From Diprion similis (lineage: Eukaryota; Arthropoda; Insecta; Hymenoptera; Diprionidae), in the NCBI RefSeq assembly GCF_021155765.1, contig NC_060114.1, positions 7,254,001 to 7,318,000 of the forward strand: a stretch of DNA of 64,000 bases, read 5' to 3'. Below are positions 1-13,206 of the stretch, piece by piece (within the stretch, counting starts at the first letter, position 1; every line of letters starts with the position of its first letter). Below the pieces are notes generated by a model. It did not search any database, was not told where the DNA came from, and saw only the letters and a list, made by a program, of their open reading frames with translations. Position numbers and translations under genes: made by a program.

Positions 1-2975
1 TCGTAAAACAAACTAGTTTGCTTTAATTTTATTATTATTATTATTATTCGAAGGTTATTATCCCTGATATTAACGAGATACGGATCAGTGATTTAACGAC
101 GTTGTACATTGTTTTTATTTATTAATTTGCTACCTTTATTTACTGAAAACTTACAAGTTTTTCTGTTTCTTTCTTCAATCATCTTCTCTTAAAAAATAAT
201 AACGTCAAATTTGGAATCGTAACAGCTTTTGAGTATCTATAATAGGAACAAGTTATTGCCTCACTCATTGCAACTTTTTGGGATAATTAGTATTATATTA
301 ATGATAAGAATATCATTCAACGATTATTATAAAAATTATTATCACTCATTATGGTAATGACGATGATAGTAATAATAGCAATAACAACTTGAGTTAACTC
401 ATTAAACCAACAAAATTCGAAAAAAGGGGTTTATTATTATAATTAATTAATAGCTTTGGCGGTTAACGTGACTCGTGAGCGCCAGTCTAATACTGGTATT
501 ATAACAAATGTTAGGTAATATAAAATACATGATATTGTAACACTTGGAAAAATAAAATTGTTATTACTACAAGTTTTTTTCCTTTCTTTTTTTTTCGTTT
601 TCGTTCAATACCAACAATATCATGTAATCATAACTAATATTATATATATATATATATATATCGTATGTATACATAAACTACATATAGTCTCACCGTAACT
701 TGTTTTGTCTTACTTATAATAATAACTGTAACGATAATAATTCTTCTATCAATTAATTAACATACACATACACGATATGGAAACAAATCGATAATGATCT
801 CAGATCAAGGAAGAAAAGTAGTCACACGTTATAATTGTAACGCTGTAATTATCGGATTATAATGGAGAAAATTTTTACACTGTAATGGTTAAAGTAGGGA
901 AAACAATAAAATGAGAAAAGATCAAATCAAAGAGAATGAAGAGAAACGGAAAAGGATTCCATAACTCTGCACCATTCTCGCATTTCATTTCCTTTTTTTT
1001 TTCTTTTTTCATCTCACATTTACGTGGACGCGATTATTAGGAATGATATAGGAATTACGTAGGAATAAACAATTTGGCACGTCTGTATTCAACTGAGGGT
1101 ACAAAACTCTGCCCACAAACATTTTGCGTATTGCATAAATTTTCGATACATACATAAGAATTAAAAAACAAGAAAGTAAAGATACGAAATTCAAAACAAA
1201 AAAAAAAAAAAAAAAAACAACCCTGTTTACAATGCGATATTATAGGTATATATTTAATTATCGCCAGGTAATAGGTATTAATTAAAGAAATATATTTTAT
1301 CACAAATAACTAGTAACAGGTGATAAAAAGAAATATAATTAGAGCAAAATACAACATAAAGAGAATAGCAAAAATCAAAAACAAAACATCTGATTATTAT
1401 ATTTTAGATAGGAATGTTATGTAACAAAAATGGAACGAGATGTGCTTTGGCGGTTGTATGTATTTTAAAAGCGGTGATAAAAGAAAAATACCGTTTAAAC
1501 GAAAAACAACGATAAAGTTGTCTCATAATTATATTTGAACAAAAAAAAAACAAAAAAAAAAAAATTAGAAAATCTCTCGCATGCGATTTCTTGTTTTTTT
1601 TTTCCCCCAAATAATCACAATATAACAACGAGGAATAAATCGTTGTTTTTCCATAAATCCTGTTTTTTCTTTATTTTTTTTTCCAATTCTCGATTTTTAG
1701 CCAGTTATAAAAATGAGAAGGAAAAAAAAATATATCCGAAATATACCAAAAGTTATACGCGTGTATGAATGGCATAGTTACTTTCATCCTATACATACAC
1801 AAGCACGTTATGTGTGGGTGTTTCGACGATGCAATTCGTCTATATATCTCTGTATAAATATATAGCTAACTACATGTATATCGTATATATATAAAAATTT
1901 GAATTATATATATATATATATAAAAAAAAAAAAAAAAAAAAAAAAAACTCTTTTGTAACGTAGTAGCAGTATTTCGAAAAATATTCTCATATGGATACAT
2001 ATATCCATATGTTTTTTTTTTTTTTTTTTAAACTAGCGCCTGATCTACTTATATTTATTCGATAGTTGTTACATTATTTTTCTTTTCATTATTATTAGTA
2101 TTAAATATTATACAAGTATAACACGACAGTCTACTGAAGAGGAAGTTTTTGTTTCTTCGTGTAAAGCTTTATTTTTATTATTTTTTTATTACTTTATTTA
2201 TTTATTTATTTTTTTTTTTTTTGGTGCAATTTGGCAATTTTATTTTGTTATTCTTACTATTCTCTTGCTATTCCAGCGGATCGTGATTTTAGTTACGTTA
2301 GAAACTATCAGCTTTTCCGTTAAACAAGGTCAAGTAAGTCCAGGATAATAACAAAATCAGTTTATCATGTACAACATAGCGTATAGATAAAGAAACGCGG
2401 AAAACGCAAGAAAAAAAAAATAATAATGAGAGAATTAGCAGTCTGTTCAGGTTATCTTATTCACTATATAATTATCCCCCGTTCTCTCTCATCTGTCTTT
2501 ATAGTCAATTTTTACGATACATTCATATCGCGATCTATTATTTACTCACTTCCTTCGTATTTACTTACTATGAATGCAAAATTAAAAGTAGAGTAAGAAA
2601 AAAAATTTGCGGTAAGTGATACACGAAATCGTCACCGGAATTAAAAACACAGTAATTGCGATTACGGAACGTCATTGATTGATGCAGTCGTCGTATGAGA
2701 TAAGAACGGAAAAAGAAAAATACACAGCGCCACTAAAATATTCTCAAAAATAGAGAAAAATTTGGAAATTCCGAATTCCGATAACAGTTTTACACAGCGA
2801 AACCACAAAATATTTTTTTTAGCTGGCATGAAGATCTCACCTTTCACAATTAATAACAACTCGTAATTTCTTAAAATCGCTTCTGTCATTGTATTCAATG
2901 AAAATAAAACACGAGAGGAAATGAAATTACGAATATTGTTAATGCCGACTAAATTTTTTCAGTCACCCCATTATC
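1..2975. other. Gene-free AT-rich stretch downstream of the Tdrd7-like gene
   Basis: I see no convincing coding exon here on either strand. Every open frame is short and low-complexity, and none has domain-like composition or paired splice sites. The stretch holds simple repeats: an (AT)n tract near 640-661, poly(A) runs at about 1198-1217 and 1922-1947, and poly(T) runs near 2010-2029 and 2199-2222. Part of the right side may be 3' UTR of the minus-strand Tudor gene that ends at 2976, but I cannot place its poly(A) site. The left side could equally be UTR of a gene outside the window. Confidence 0.6.
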
Positions 2976-5900
2976 TCACCCTTCGATGGCTGTCGCTCTC
3001 CCCTCGGCTATCAAAAGCTTGTCCAAGTAAATGTCCGTTTCTTCGCTAACGTCTATAAGTTTCAGTCCCAGTACTGTGTCGCCTGGAGATAGTCGATCAG
3101 GTCCCGAATCGACGACTATAGAGACGAAGTTTCGCTCGACTACAAGTTCTTGGAAACGCAGACAATCTTCCACCGACCAATCTATGTTCAGTGGCTGAAT
3201 TCCTGCAATTTTTTTTTTTTAGGGAAATTGAGGATTAAAAATTTACAATTTACAAACCATAGCTTCACAGATTAATTGAATTTGTTGGAATAAATTGATA
3301 GATATAGTTACACCTTTTAGAGTCAAGTAATAATGACTGGAGTCTGGATTTGAAGTGTTTTGAAGAATAGTCGTATTTCAAATCGCGAAAGCATTTCAAA
3401 TCTTTCGTCACGGATTGACGGAAATAAAAAAAATAAATAAAGATACCAATCGAAAATGATATAAGCTCTAATGCTGTTCACGGATTCACATGCATTTAAA
3501 TCGTAGCGATATTTAAATAGAAACAAATTGGTAAAAATTTTCCAAAACGCTTTACAACTTCATTCTAGGTGGATCTAAATTTGTACTACAATATCGAACA
3601 GGAATGGATAGACGGAATTGCAAATTGTAGATTAGATCGCATAGATCGCAAGGGATCTCGAAATGAATCCTTTATAATACGTTTTAATCCGTTTTCAATG
3701 ACTGGGCGAAAAAATGTCTCAATAAAATCAAATTCGCATATTTCACTTACCCACAAGTCTGGCTTTAATCGCCTGATATGGCAAATCAAGAAACTGGCGT
3801 CCCAGCGGTTGCAACTTGTCTGTAGAAAGGACAGAAAAGTCCCCGAAATCGCAGAAATAGACGGTAACCATTTGGTCATTTATTATCTTGGATACGCATA
3901 CCCTGAAAGAGAGGATAAGCAGGGCGATTAGCTTCTTGGAGGAAAGTATCTCGATCATGTTATAGCGATCTATAAAACTATCTTCGAAAAATTCCTTCAA
4001 AGAATTTCTAAAATATCATTAACTGGAAAAGTTATCTGCAAAATATTCATTCCAACTAGCTTTTTTTTAATACAACTTTCCAACGATTTCCTTTTCAAAT
4101 TATTCAAAGTATCAGTAGTCACGCCGAAAATTATTGAATAAAGGCCAATAATGAATCACATATTAGTGCGTTTCGTTGAGTAACAATCCCAAGGTCTTTT
4201 CTCACCTGTAAAAATGACCGTCGAAATGCCTACCAGCGTACAAACTTCCTTCCTTGATTGAATCCGGTAGTGGAGCAGATCCCGTATAATTAATGCAAAC
4301 TTCCTGAAGCTGGACCATCATTGCCTGCGAAAAATTAACGTATTAAAAATTGAGGACTCTTATCTGTCAGTTTCAATTATTTTTTGGATCTGGCATCGTC
4401 CAAATTCTGCGAATCAAGAAGTATAAAGTTCCAAAAAAAAAACAACAACAACACCCTTTTTATCTATAATTTTCAAAATACCAACCAAAAATTTAAATGG
4501 CACAACTTTAGTTACCTCAAGATGCACCCTGTCGTCGTAAGGTTGAACTGTAAAGTTTCCAGGACTCGCTGCCATCGTGATATGAACGTCGAAGTAGCGA
4601 CCAAAGTCCGGTATCACTGGTGGTCTTAAGTTCTTCGTCAATAATTCTCCACCACCGGTCGCACTGTGCCTCGAGACTGATCTTTCGAGTCGTTTCTTAG
4701 GGCGTGTAGTATTGTTATTGCCATCACCGTTGGACCTGTATCAGCGATGCAGAAAGAAAATTCGATTATACAAATAAACTAAAAACAAGCTGTAACCAAG
4801 GAATGTATCTTGCTGATTTGTGCAAATTACATGAAAATATTAGACTTAAAATGATCGATTTTACGAATTGAGTTTCAAAAAGAAATTTTTCATATAAATG
4901 AAAGAGGAATAAAACGCGGAGAAAATATGTTATACATAGTATTACTACTCACCCGGTTAAATTCGGGTCCATGGCTAATGTGCTGTTTATCGATACGACC
5001 ATATTGTTCGGCTCGCAACGTTTGACAAGCTCAACTATCGGAGGACTTGATCCTGAAGCCGGGGTGACAATCTTTACTAGAATCACTTGATCCGGCGGAA
5101 CAAGCAGAGTCAGTTTCGTCGCCATTTCACTACTGAACATCGCCTCTGGAATGTTGTGCAGTCGTACTTTGAAGGCCTGAAGAAAACAAAACAAAATTTC
5201 GCGATTAAAAAAATAATGTATATAAGTATAAAAACAAATTTAAGGATTTAAGGATGAATCAAAAGTTGAGAAAGGAGAAAAAAATGTTCAATTTATTAAA
5301 CGGTGTTTTCTCTGATCTTAACTTTTGATCAAGGCGGTGTGACCCATTCATCCTTAAACATCTTTGATTTGAGACCAATTCGTCCTGCTTGCCCGATATA
5401 ATCCACATCTCAAACTGTGAATCTTACCTGATAAGGGTACTTCGGAAGAATTTCGGAGAGTTGATCGAGGGCGAGAAGGTCTTGTTTCTTCCTGACAACG
5501 ACAGTCTTGCCGAAATCGACAAGAAAGATGTCGACCCTGTTGTGAGCTTCGATGTTCACTACGCTTCCTCGGTACCAATTTCCGTCCTCCACACATCTGA
5601 CTAGATACAGTTTGCTTCTGTCTATATTCTTGACTTCGCTCCTCTGTATGTCCTCGCTCGTGAGACCCGTCTGTATTAGCGTGTTCATCAGGCTCACGAG
5701 GTACTTCATGCTGTCCGATTTCACATGCAGATACACATCGCCATTCTCAGTCACGTGGGAAACGTAAACCTCGGAGACATGACCCTGGTGGAGAAAAAAA
5801 TCGTCGAATGGTACTTGAAAAGGGGTAAAAAAAAAAACGTGAAAAACAGGATAACTACGCTGACATTTTTCTCGTCAATGTTGTAATCAGGACCTCTTGT

Positions 5901-8900
5901 TTCAGATTTTATCACTAAAGCTCGGCGAGATCCGAATTTTCAAAGTTCAACGAATCTAACAATAAGTTTTTTTCAACCACAAAATTTAAATCAAAAACCC
6001 GCGTTTCATTTCTTAAAAAATTCGCATCTCCTAGTACGTTAGTATTAAAAAATTGAAAAGAAAATCACTAGGACTCACTCCAATGTGTACTATGCATAAA
6101 AAAATTATAAAACGTTTCTCCTTACCTGATTCAGCTTCGGAGTAAGTATATTCTCGCTAATCCTGTTGAACAGAAGATCGTTCAAATTAACTTCCTGCTC
6201 TTTGCTAGTGTCGTAGAGAATGACGGACGCCGTCACTTCGTCCCCAAGCTCTCGGCTCACGACCTCGGCAACGAGTATCTGTCCAAGTAAAACTTCTTCC
6301 AAGTACTCGATCACCTCGGCGCAATCGTTGAACGCCTCCAAGTTAGCGAGTGTCAATTTGACGGCCTGGAAAAGCCAAACAGTAACAACCGACGAGTGAT
6401 AAACCTCCACGAAATTCAAAACGGTTCAAATAAGATATTTTACCTGTGCAGGAACTTTGCAGAACTGTTTTTCCAAACGATAAAGTTTGCTGTAATGATA
6501 GGTGTCGTCGTCTCCGTGATCGATGAAAAAAATCACGGCCATGCCGGTTTTTGCATTGTACTCGAAGCACTGAACTCTGTGCCAGTATTCTTCAACTTGA
6601 ACCGCGTAATACTTTCCAACTTCGATGTCTCTTACTCCCGGAACAGTAGAGACTTTTTGATAGTAGCTTTCCAGCTCGTTCAGCATGCTTTCAACTCTCT
6701 CCTGAAAGAAAAATGGAGCAGAAACAAAATTAGGTGTGACCGGACTTTTTGTTTAGTATTGTAGTATTGCAATTGCATATTATTCTCATTTCCGGGATTG
6801 AAGGATGTTTATTGATACTTAAAATGCCTTATATCTCTACTCACGCTGTACTCTTCGCCTATCAGCCTCGCCCAAATGTCTGTCGTGTCTAAAACACAAG
6901 TGACGCAAAGATCCCAGTACTCGTCGACAGGCGGTTTCAGAACTCCGGGAACTGGAGGACCGATAGGATTTAGCTCGATCTTTTCCACCCTGGGTGATAT
7001 CGCTTCCGCCACCTTTGAATTAGAAATTTAACAAGACTTTCGATATTTTTAAATGACTATCACGTTATGCGTTACGTTTATTTTTACCGCACACGCAATA
7101 ATTTCAAGGTGAAATTAATTTTAAGATAAACCAACCAAAGTATAGTAATAACAATAATAATTGAGTTTTTTATTTTCCATTTAAATAACACGTAGAAAAC
7201 TTGAATTATCGGCAAATGCGCGCATTTCAGTGCACTAAAGATGAGAACGTACACTTACAAATGTTTTTTCACGTAGTACGATCGTAATCACATTTGCAAT
7301 TTCTAAATATAATAAGACATAAGATATCTCGAATATTTCTCACACAATTCATGAGGATCTAGTCAGCCATTAAAAAGTGCCCAGCAACATTCAATGAGTT
7401 TGGAGTTTAATTTTTTCGAACATCTCAAGTACAAAAACTCAACTCAAACTGTCGATGTTTTGATTCGTGTTATTCAAATTTTCCTGGAATCATTCACTTT
7501 AGATCTTAGTCGAATACGTGCTGTTTTCGCAACACCGCAGCGAGTAACAATGTGCGTTTCGCGCACAAAAATCTATATTTTGAACCAAAGTTTGGGTAAA
7601 TCAAATCACGGTTTGGATAATTGCGGTTTGTGATAACTGAGGTTCGGATAATCGATGTCCTACTGTACATTGTACAGCAGAGACGTTGTTTTATTCATCG
7701 TAGCCTAAATAAAACCAGGAATCGAAACACTTACGCTGTTTGAATTGCGGTGTTTGGATCGTGGGCTTGAATACGGTAGGCAGAGAATCGTCGAATCATG
7801 GGCACCTTTTTCCTTGAAAATGTCTGAGGTTTCCACGATTATCTTCTCCCAATCTTCGGGCAAATTTTCCTTGAATTGCTCCTGATAATACTTCGGTATT
7901 TGGTGCATAAAAACTCCGTTCGGGTGCTCAGCAACTATCGTAACCACGCGATCCTTGACCAGGTTCTTATTGGTCGTCTCCGTGAGGCTAGATAGAGGAC
8001 CGTTTATCTGCAATAATTCATGCAGCGCTTTGGCTGCCACGACTCGGGTCGCTTCTTCAGACGTGGCTATCTCTTCCGGATAACTCGTCCAGCTGTACAA
8101 ACCGATCTGAAATTGGAATTGTTTCATTCTTCGAATCGTCTGTTCAATTTGAATTGGGTGGTTTTTAGAATAATTAGCCACATTAAAGCGAGAGGAGAAC
8201 AAAATCGACTCATGTTTCAACTTCTTGCAGATTTTTGAAGATAGTTGGAATGAAAATAGATTCCAATAACAAGGGTGAAGGCGAATTTATTGGTACATTA
8301 TAACGAAGTCGAGATTCTCACCTTTACTCTACAATAGAAGAAGGAACCTTGTCGTTTTGTGGCAAACTTAACAACCTTGTATGAGGGTTTCGGAAGCTTC
8401 ATGCTTTCCGCGTAGATTTCCACCTGTTTGCACGGATTCTGGTGCTGAGAACTTAGAGGCCACATCTTTGGAGCCTGTAAAAACATTCCACGGATTGAGC
8501 GAAAGATCGAAAACAGAGCTTGGATAAGAATGAATAGATTTTGCACGATCTGAGACGAAAGTTGGGAAAGGAGTTGAAAACACTTTTTTACAAGTGTAGT
8601 TTGAATGAAAACATTGAAACCAATTCGAAAATAGCAGCGATCGAGGATTTTAAGCGTTCCAATAACCAAAACTTTCATCAAATTGTTCATATTTCAGCTT
8701 TCGAAATTCAAATTTATTCAGAATTGTCTATACTACGTAGCAGAGACGCGGCTTTAGTCGCATTCACAATCGACGTGATAAATAACACAGCTGGAAACTT
8801 TTTAAACCGTTTATTCTGTCTTCCTAATTTTTGATTAAGACAGTCTGACCCTTAAAATTGACAATTCGATAAATCAGGACTTGAAACTTGGACCATAAAC

Positions 8901-11900
8901 TAAATCCTTCGTCCATTAACTGCGAGCAAACTGAAAAACGAATTTAAAAAAATCCCTCACCTGTGGAGTTTTCGGCGTTCCAGGTGGAGTCAAAGAGGCG
9001 ACGCTTTCAGCTGCGGCAGCAGCTGCGACTAGTTGACTGGGCGAGAGCGGTGAAAGAACAGTCGGTGTACTAGGACTGGTCTGAGGCTTGAAGTTGAGCC
9101 GGTCGCTGATCGTTTTCATAGCTTTTGACTGCGTCTGAACTGTTTCGGAATTCCTCGCCTGGGTGGACGGGCCTGGTCTCGACGGAATCAGAGGCGTCGA
9201 TGTTAGCGGGGTGCGCTTCTCATTGTGTGAATCTTGCGTCGTAACTTTATTCTTGTAGGCGACAATCTGAGGCTGATTTCCGGTGATAGAATTCGCTGAT
9301 TTGTTTGCCATTCGGTCTGACAATTGCTGAAAGTGAGAATGAAACGAAATGGAATGGAATAGAGCGGAATAAAAAAGTTTGTCGCAAGTCGGTTTTTTGG
9401 AAAGAAAGAGAGAGAGAGAGAGATGAGATTGTGCGCGTCAAGTGAACGAAAAGAATGACAATTTAGGAATAATGCAATCTGAACGAATTGAATAAGTGAG
9501 AAAAGAGAATGAAAAGTGTTGGACGAATAGATAATTCGGAAATTTAAGAACAGACACGAATTTATTACTCAAACTTCGAATTTGAATGCTAAAAGCTGGT
9601 AAAAAAAATAGAAATATGAATTAGACGGTAGGATGGAGTGAAAATGCAAAATTTTTCAAAATCTTTATAATACTATAAACTGGGAGAGAAAATTGTAAAG
9701 AAATACAACAAAAGTTCGATTTAAAAAAAAAATAAAAATTCTTCTATGATTAACGGTCCATGGCTAGTATGAAGATGTCGACTAATTACGGAGTCCAAAA
9801 ACGTTTCTCATTTTCATATATGTGCGCAGATTTTCCATAACAGTGCAGGTCGACTTTAAAAATTTTGCACTTCTATCCCACCCTGTTAGACAGGTGATAA
9901 CAGATAAACAAAATCAAACCAACGAATCAAAGTTTACGAAAGCCCAGAAAACAGGGTGAAAATTGATGCGAAAGACAGAAAATAGCCAGATATTATATGA
10001 AATTTGGTAGGAATGAAATAACGAGGCGATTTGCAATAGCGTGGATGATCATTTTTGGCGGAGTTCGACGGAACGATGCTTACCAAATATCGCAGGATGT
10101 CTTCTCGCCCGGTACTAAAATCTGGTAAATTGCAAAAAAGTATTTCTAAATAGTGAAGAAACGACGCTAGTGTGCGGATAATGTGATGATTTTGAACTTA
10201 ATTATTGTCGTGTTCTCGTGATAATAAACATAATCGTTTCAAAACTAACTGGAAATATTTCATCGTCGTAAAACGCCAACTTTGTATAACTGCTAACGTT
10301 TTAGGTTTGATAAATGTGGATGGAGAAAAAAAACTTTTGACAAGTAAAATCATGAGTAAAATTAGAATTCCCATAAAAAAAACCGATGAGCTTTACCAGG
10401 GAACTAAATCATAATTAATCCAAAACTCGTTTACGTTATCAAAATTCTCCCACACACAGTTTAGCGTCGCTGAAGAAGCTACGCGATTCATAGTTTAGAT
10501 GATAATTGAGGATGTAAATAGGAGTAGAAAAAGGCTGAAAAAGAAATTGAATTTTGGGAATTTATGTCGTTTTTAAATTGTAAATCGATTTACTTGAGGC
10601 TCGTTTTATGAAAAACTTATTTTTGTATCATGATACTTTTTCATTAGAATTAATCTACAGGAAGCAATATTATGGATGACATTTCATTTTTTGCAGTGTC
10701 AACAATATTTCGAGAACGGCTGAACGAATTGACTTCATCAAATTTGAAGACTCTATTCCTACGCCATGATCCCACTTTCATTCAAATCACCATATTTCTT
10801 TTATTAATCAGATAAAAAAGTAGATTCTTCACGAAAAATCAGGATTGGGCTTTGAACAATCGCTTTAAAAAAAAAAAAAAAAAAAAAAAAAACAGAGAAA
10901 AACAATTACAAATACATACTTTCGAATAAAACAAACCTCAGTTGACTTGAATAATTGGTTACAGAGATATAAATTCCCAAAGTTCACCCACGTTTTTGAG
11001 CCGTCTAATCGTATACACACCCTCAATAAAAATCGCTGTGAGGTTGCTCACCTTGCTCGGAGAGGCTTGCGGAATTCCTGGATTCGGCAGCATGTATCGA
11101 GGTGGTTTCTCCATCAGTGGCGGTATAGTTTTCTTTGGTGGAATCTGCATCAAAGGTGGCAAGCTCGGGACTCTAAAGCATTTCGAATGGATCATCGAAA
11201 AGACACAAGCAAAAAACCAGTGTTAGAAACAGAATGTATAAAAGTTTCAGAGAGAGATATACATTAGAAATAAATTTTTTTTAAATTTTACTTTTTTTTA
11301 CTTTCCATATTTACGCACCCCTAGAAACTTGTACTTTTTCTCATAAGAAAAGCTTTGTTGTTTTTGAAGTTTTTAATCAAAAGTGCGTACCGGGTTCAAG
11401 AAAAAAATATTTTCTAATAATGCAAAATGAAGGTAAATTTGTTCCCTTTGATAAATATGGAGAGGAAAAAAAATGCAAAAATTATGGACAGATATGAAAT
11501 ACATATTCACTCAAAATTGAATGAACTTCAAGGGAGTTTTTCGAAAATAACAAAATGAAGGAAAACGGTAACAAATCTTTCGATTCATCTTTCGACATAA
11601 AAATTATGTCTTAATTATAGTTATTAATTTAAAATCTCGTACCTCTGGACAGCTCGATAATTTGTGCTAGGCCCTCTTCTCTGCTGTGAGTTGATAGACG
11701 GCATGTCGAATTGCGACGGTGCTCTGGCTGATCTGGCGACAGGTCTTCTGCGTTTGGCGGTCTGAAAGAATTTATTTATCAAAACTAGCAAAATTTAAAC
11801 ATACCATGTTTCTATTCCCCAATAATTTATTCAGAGAAAAGAAAAGTGAAGAGCAAAAATTGATCGTTCGGCATTATTTTCTAACCATTTTTGATGGATA

Positions 11901-13206
11901 ATGTTGCCGAAATCTGTTGGTGAAAATTGAAGAACATCACTTACCAATCCTCGCGTGCGATTCTTGGACGACGAGGACTTTTGTCTAGCTATCATCTGTG
12001 CCAGGTGAACGGTGTCTTCCGTCGGTCTGGCGATAATATTCCAATCATTCCCTCGCTTGGTGATAAGGAGCCCGGGAATATCACTGAGGAAATCTTCAAG
12101 GGACGGATAACCCAGTTTTCTGTAGGGTAAACTTTCCCCGACGATTTTTTTATAGTCATCTGAAATGATTGGACAAGAAGCTGATTATTTGGTGACCACA
12201 AGAGCAGCCATTCTATCTCGATGAAGAAAATAAGCTAAATAAGAAGAAACGGCAATCTGAAATGCTTTTTTCAGAGGGGTGAAACGGAAAGTAACTTGAC
12301 TCGGTGACTCTCCAAGATATCTTGCTTCTACTAAGGATGAATGAAAGTTAGGAAAAAAGAAATTAACAGTTTTTGAAATCTACAGGATTTTTATTTGAGC
12401 CAATAATGAACTGTGAATACAAATAAAACATCCATTCCGTGTGATAGGAATGATACTGAACAGATTCTAAGAACACATGCTAAGGTATCAATGATTTAAG
12501 AAAAGCTTTTAAAATCAGAATGCTTAAAATACTTAAACTCTAGTGTTTTCAAATCGGTTTGATTTTTTATGCTCATTTCTGTTATCATGATCCAAATATT
12601 GCCTAAACAAAATTTTACAAACAGTCTGGATTGGATCATAATGGATTTTTGTAAACACGGTAGAACCGATATTCATACTACAATAAAAGATTTCTTCAAT
12701 TTTCCTCAGACAATTTGTCAAGATGTAGTAAATGAGGAAAATAAGCTAAAAAATCGTCCAAGTCTTCGATCGTGTTATTTGAATTTGCTCAAAATAATTT
12801 CTATTAAATATTAGAAAAATTATTGCTTTTATGTTCACTAATACTGGCGAGAAATAACATTGTTGGAAATTCTTTAAACCATTTTTTCTCTTTTCCCATA
12901 ACTTTTTATCACAATTCTTAAGGTCCATTCATTCTTAATACCTATAAACGCTGCTTATTCTTGCAGAATACTGCTAAAAAACCAAATAAAATCACAGAAA
13001 ACACGTTGAAACTGATGAAAAAGCGTGTAAAATCTGCAAGGTCAAGCCAAACAAAACGTTTTATGACAAGAGATTTAATTAAATAATGAAAAATTGATAA
13101 GAATTAACTCACTGTTTAATTCGGACAACGAGACACCGCCTTTAGCTGATAACAGACAGGCGCGTAGATTGGCTACAGCCTCATCATAGTCAGCATTGTT
13201 GCCCAT
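2976..13206 (-). CDS. Tdrd7: Tudor domain-containing protein 7-like (Tapas-type LOTUS/Tudor protein), 16 exons
   Basis: Germ-granule scaffold of the TDRD7/Tapas family. LOTUS domains bind Vasa-type helicases or RNA, and Tudor domains bind methylated arginines of Piwi partners in nuage. Coding exons on the minus strand, 5' to 3': 13113-13206, 11945-12159, 11643-11761, 11052-11172, 8961-9326, 8322-8474, 7735-8106, 6845-7012, 6444-6701, 6126-6365, 5428-5784, 4953-5176, 4516-4735, 4206-4324, 3751-3902, 2976-3202. All junctions are GT-AG and in phase, giving 1134 aa, close to the roughly 1,100 aa of vertebrate TDRD7. Domains: LOTUS 1 at about 8-95 (motif PYRKLGYPSLEDFL); proline-rich disordered linker 105-305; a dsRBD-like or second LOTUS-like segment at about 320-395 (SYPEEIATSEEA); LOTUS at about 405-470; Tudor domains centred near 560-600, 763-800 and 995-1035 (FFIDHGDDD, FLVDFGKT, YFCDFGDF). 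The start is the first ATG in frame with LOTUS 1. The family is confident; orthology to Tdrd7 rather than Tdrd5 rests on the three Tudor domains and the length. Confidence 0.88.
5247..5358. repeat. Short foldback (MITE-like) element in Tdrd7 intron 11
   Basis: The ends are inverted copies: TTTAAGGATGAATC on the left and GATTCATCCTTAAA-like sequence on the right. The inner parts CAAAAGTT and AACTTTTG also pair. The element is about 112 bp and is the shortest member of an interspersed family also seen at 8522-8860, 12331-12940, 34020-34155 and 44232-44445. There is no coding capacity, so it is presumably non-autonomous. The superfamily is not assigned. Confidence 0.6.
7013..7734. other. Tdrd7 intron 7, nothing recognised
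   Basis: This 722-bp intron lies between the third LOTUS-type exon and the first Tudor exon. It is AT-rich. A plus-strand open frame at 7394-7633 has no recognisable domain and no splice context, so I treat it as chance. Confidence 0.6.
8522..8860. repeat. MITE-like foldback element in Tdrd7 intron 5
   Basis: The left end (GGATAAGAATGAATAG, then AAAGTTGGGAAAGGAG) is the inverse of the right end (TTTAAACCGTTTATTC, CCTAATTTTTGATTAAG, CAGTCTGACCCTTAA). Both ends match the family members listed under 5247-5358. The last few bases of the right terminus are lost. No coding capacity. Confidence 0.6.
9621..9888. repeat. Foldback element, about 268 bp, in Tdrd7 intron 4
   Basis: Imperfect terminal inverted repeats of about 35 bp: left TTAGACGGTAGGATGGAG followed by TGCAAAATTTTT, right the inverse of CTAACAGGGTGGGATAG followed by TGCAAAATTTTT. 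It is non-coding and belongs to a different family from the 5247-5358 element. The rest of this intron (9327-11051) is AT-rich and holds a poly(A) run near 10865-10891. I found no convincing exon in it. Confidence 0.5.
12331..12940. repeat. Long member of the intronic MITE-like family, Tdrd7 intron 1
   Basis: The left end TAAGGATGAATG, followed by AAAGTTAGGAAAAAAG, is matched in inverse orientation by the right end (TTTAAACCATTTTTTCTC, CATAACTTTTT, CATTCATTCTTAA). At about 610 bp it is the longest copy in the window. Its interior is AT-rich and has only short chance frames on both strands. It could be a fuller non-autonomous relative or two nested insertions. Confidence 0.45.

Noticed and set aside
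10085..10125. Possible extra 31-nt exon in Tdrd7 intron 4 (AG...GTAAGC on the minus strand)
   Set aside because: Both neighbouring junctions are phase 0 and 31 nt would break the frame.
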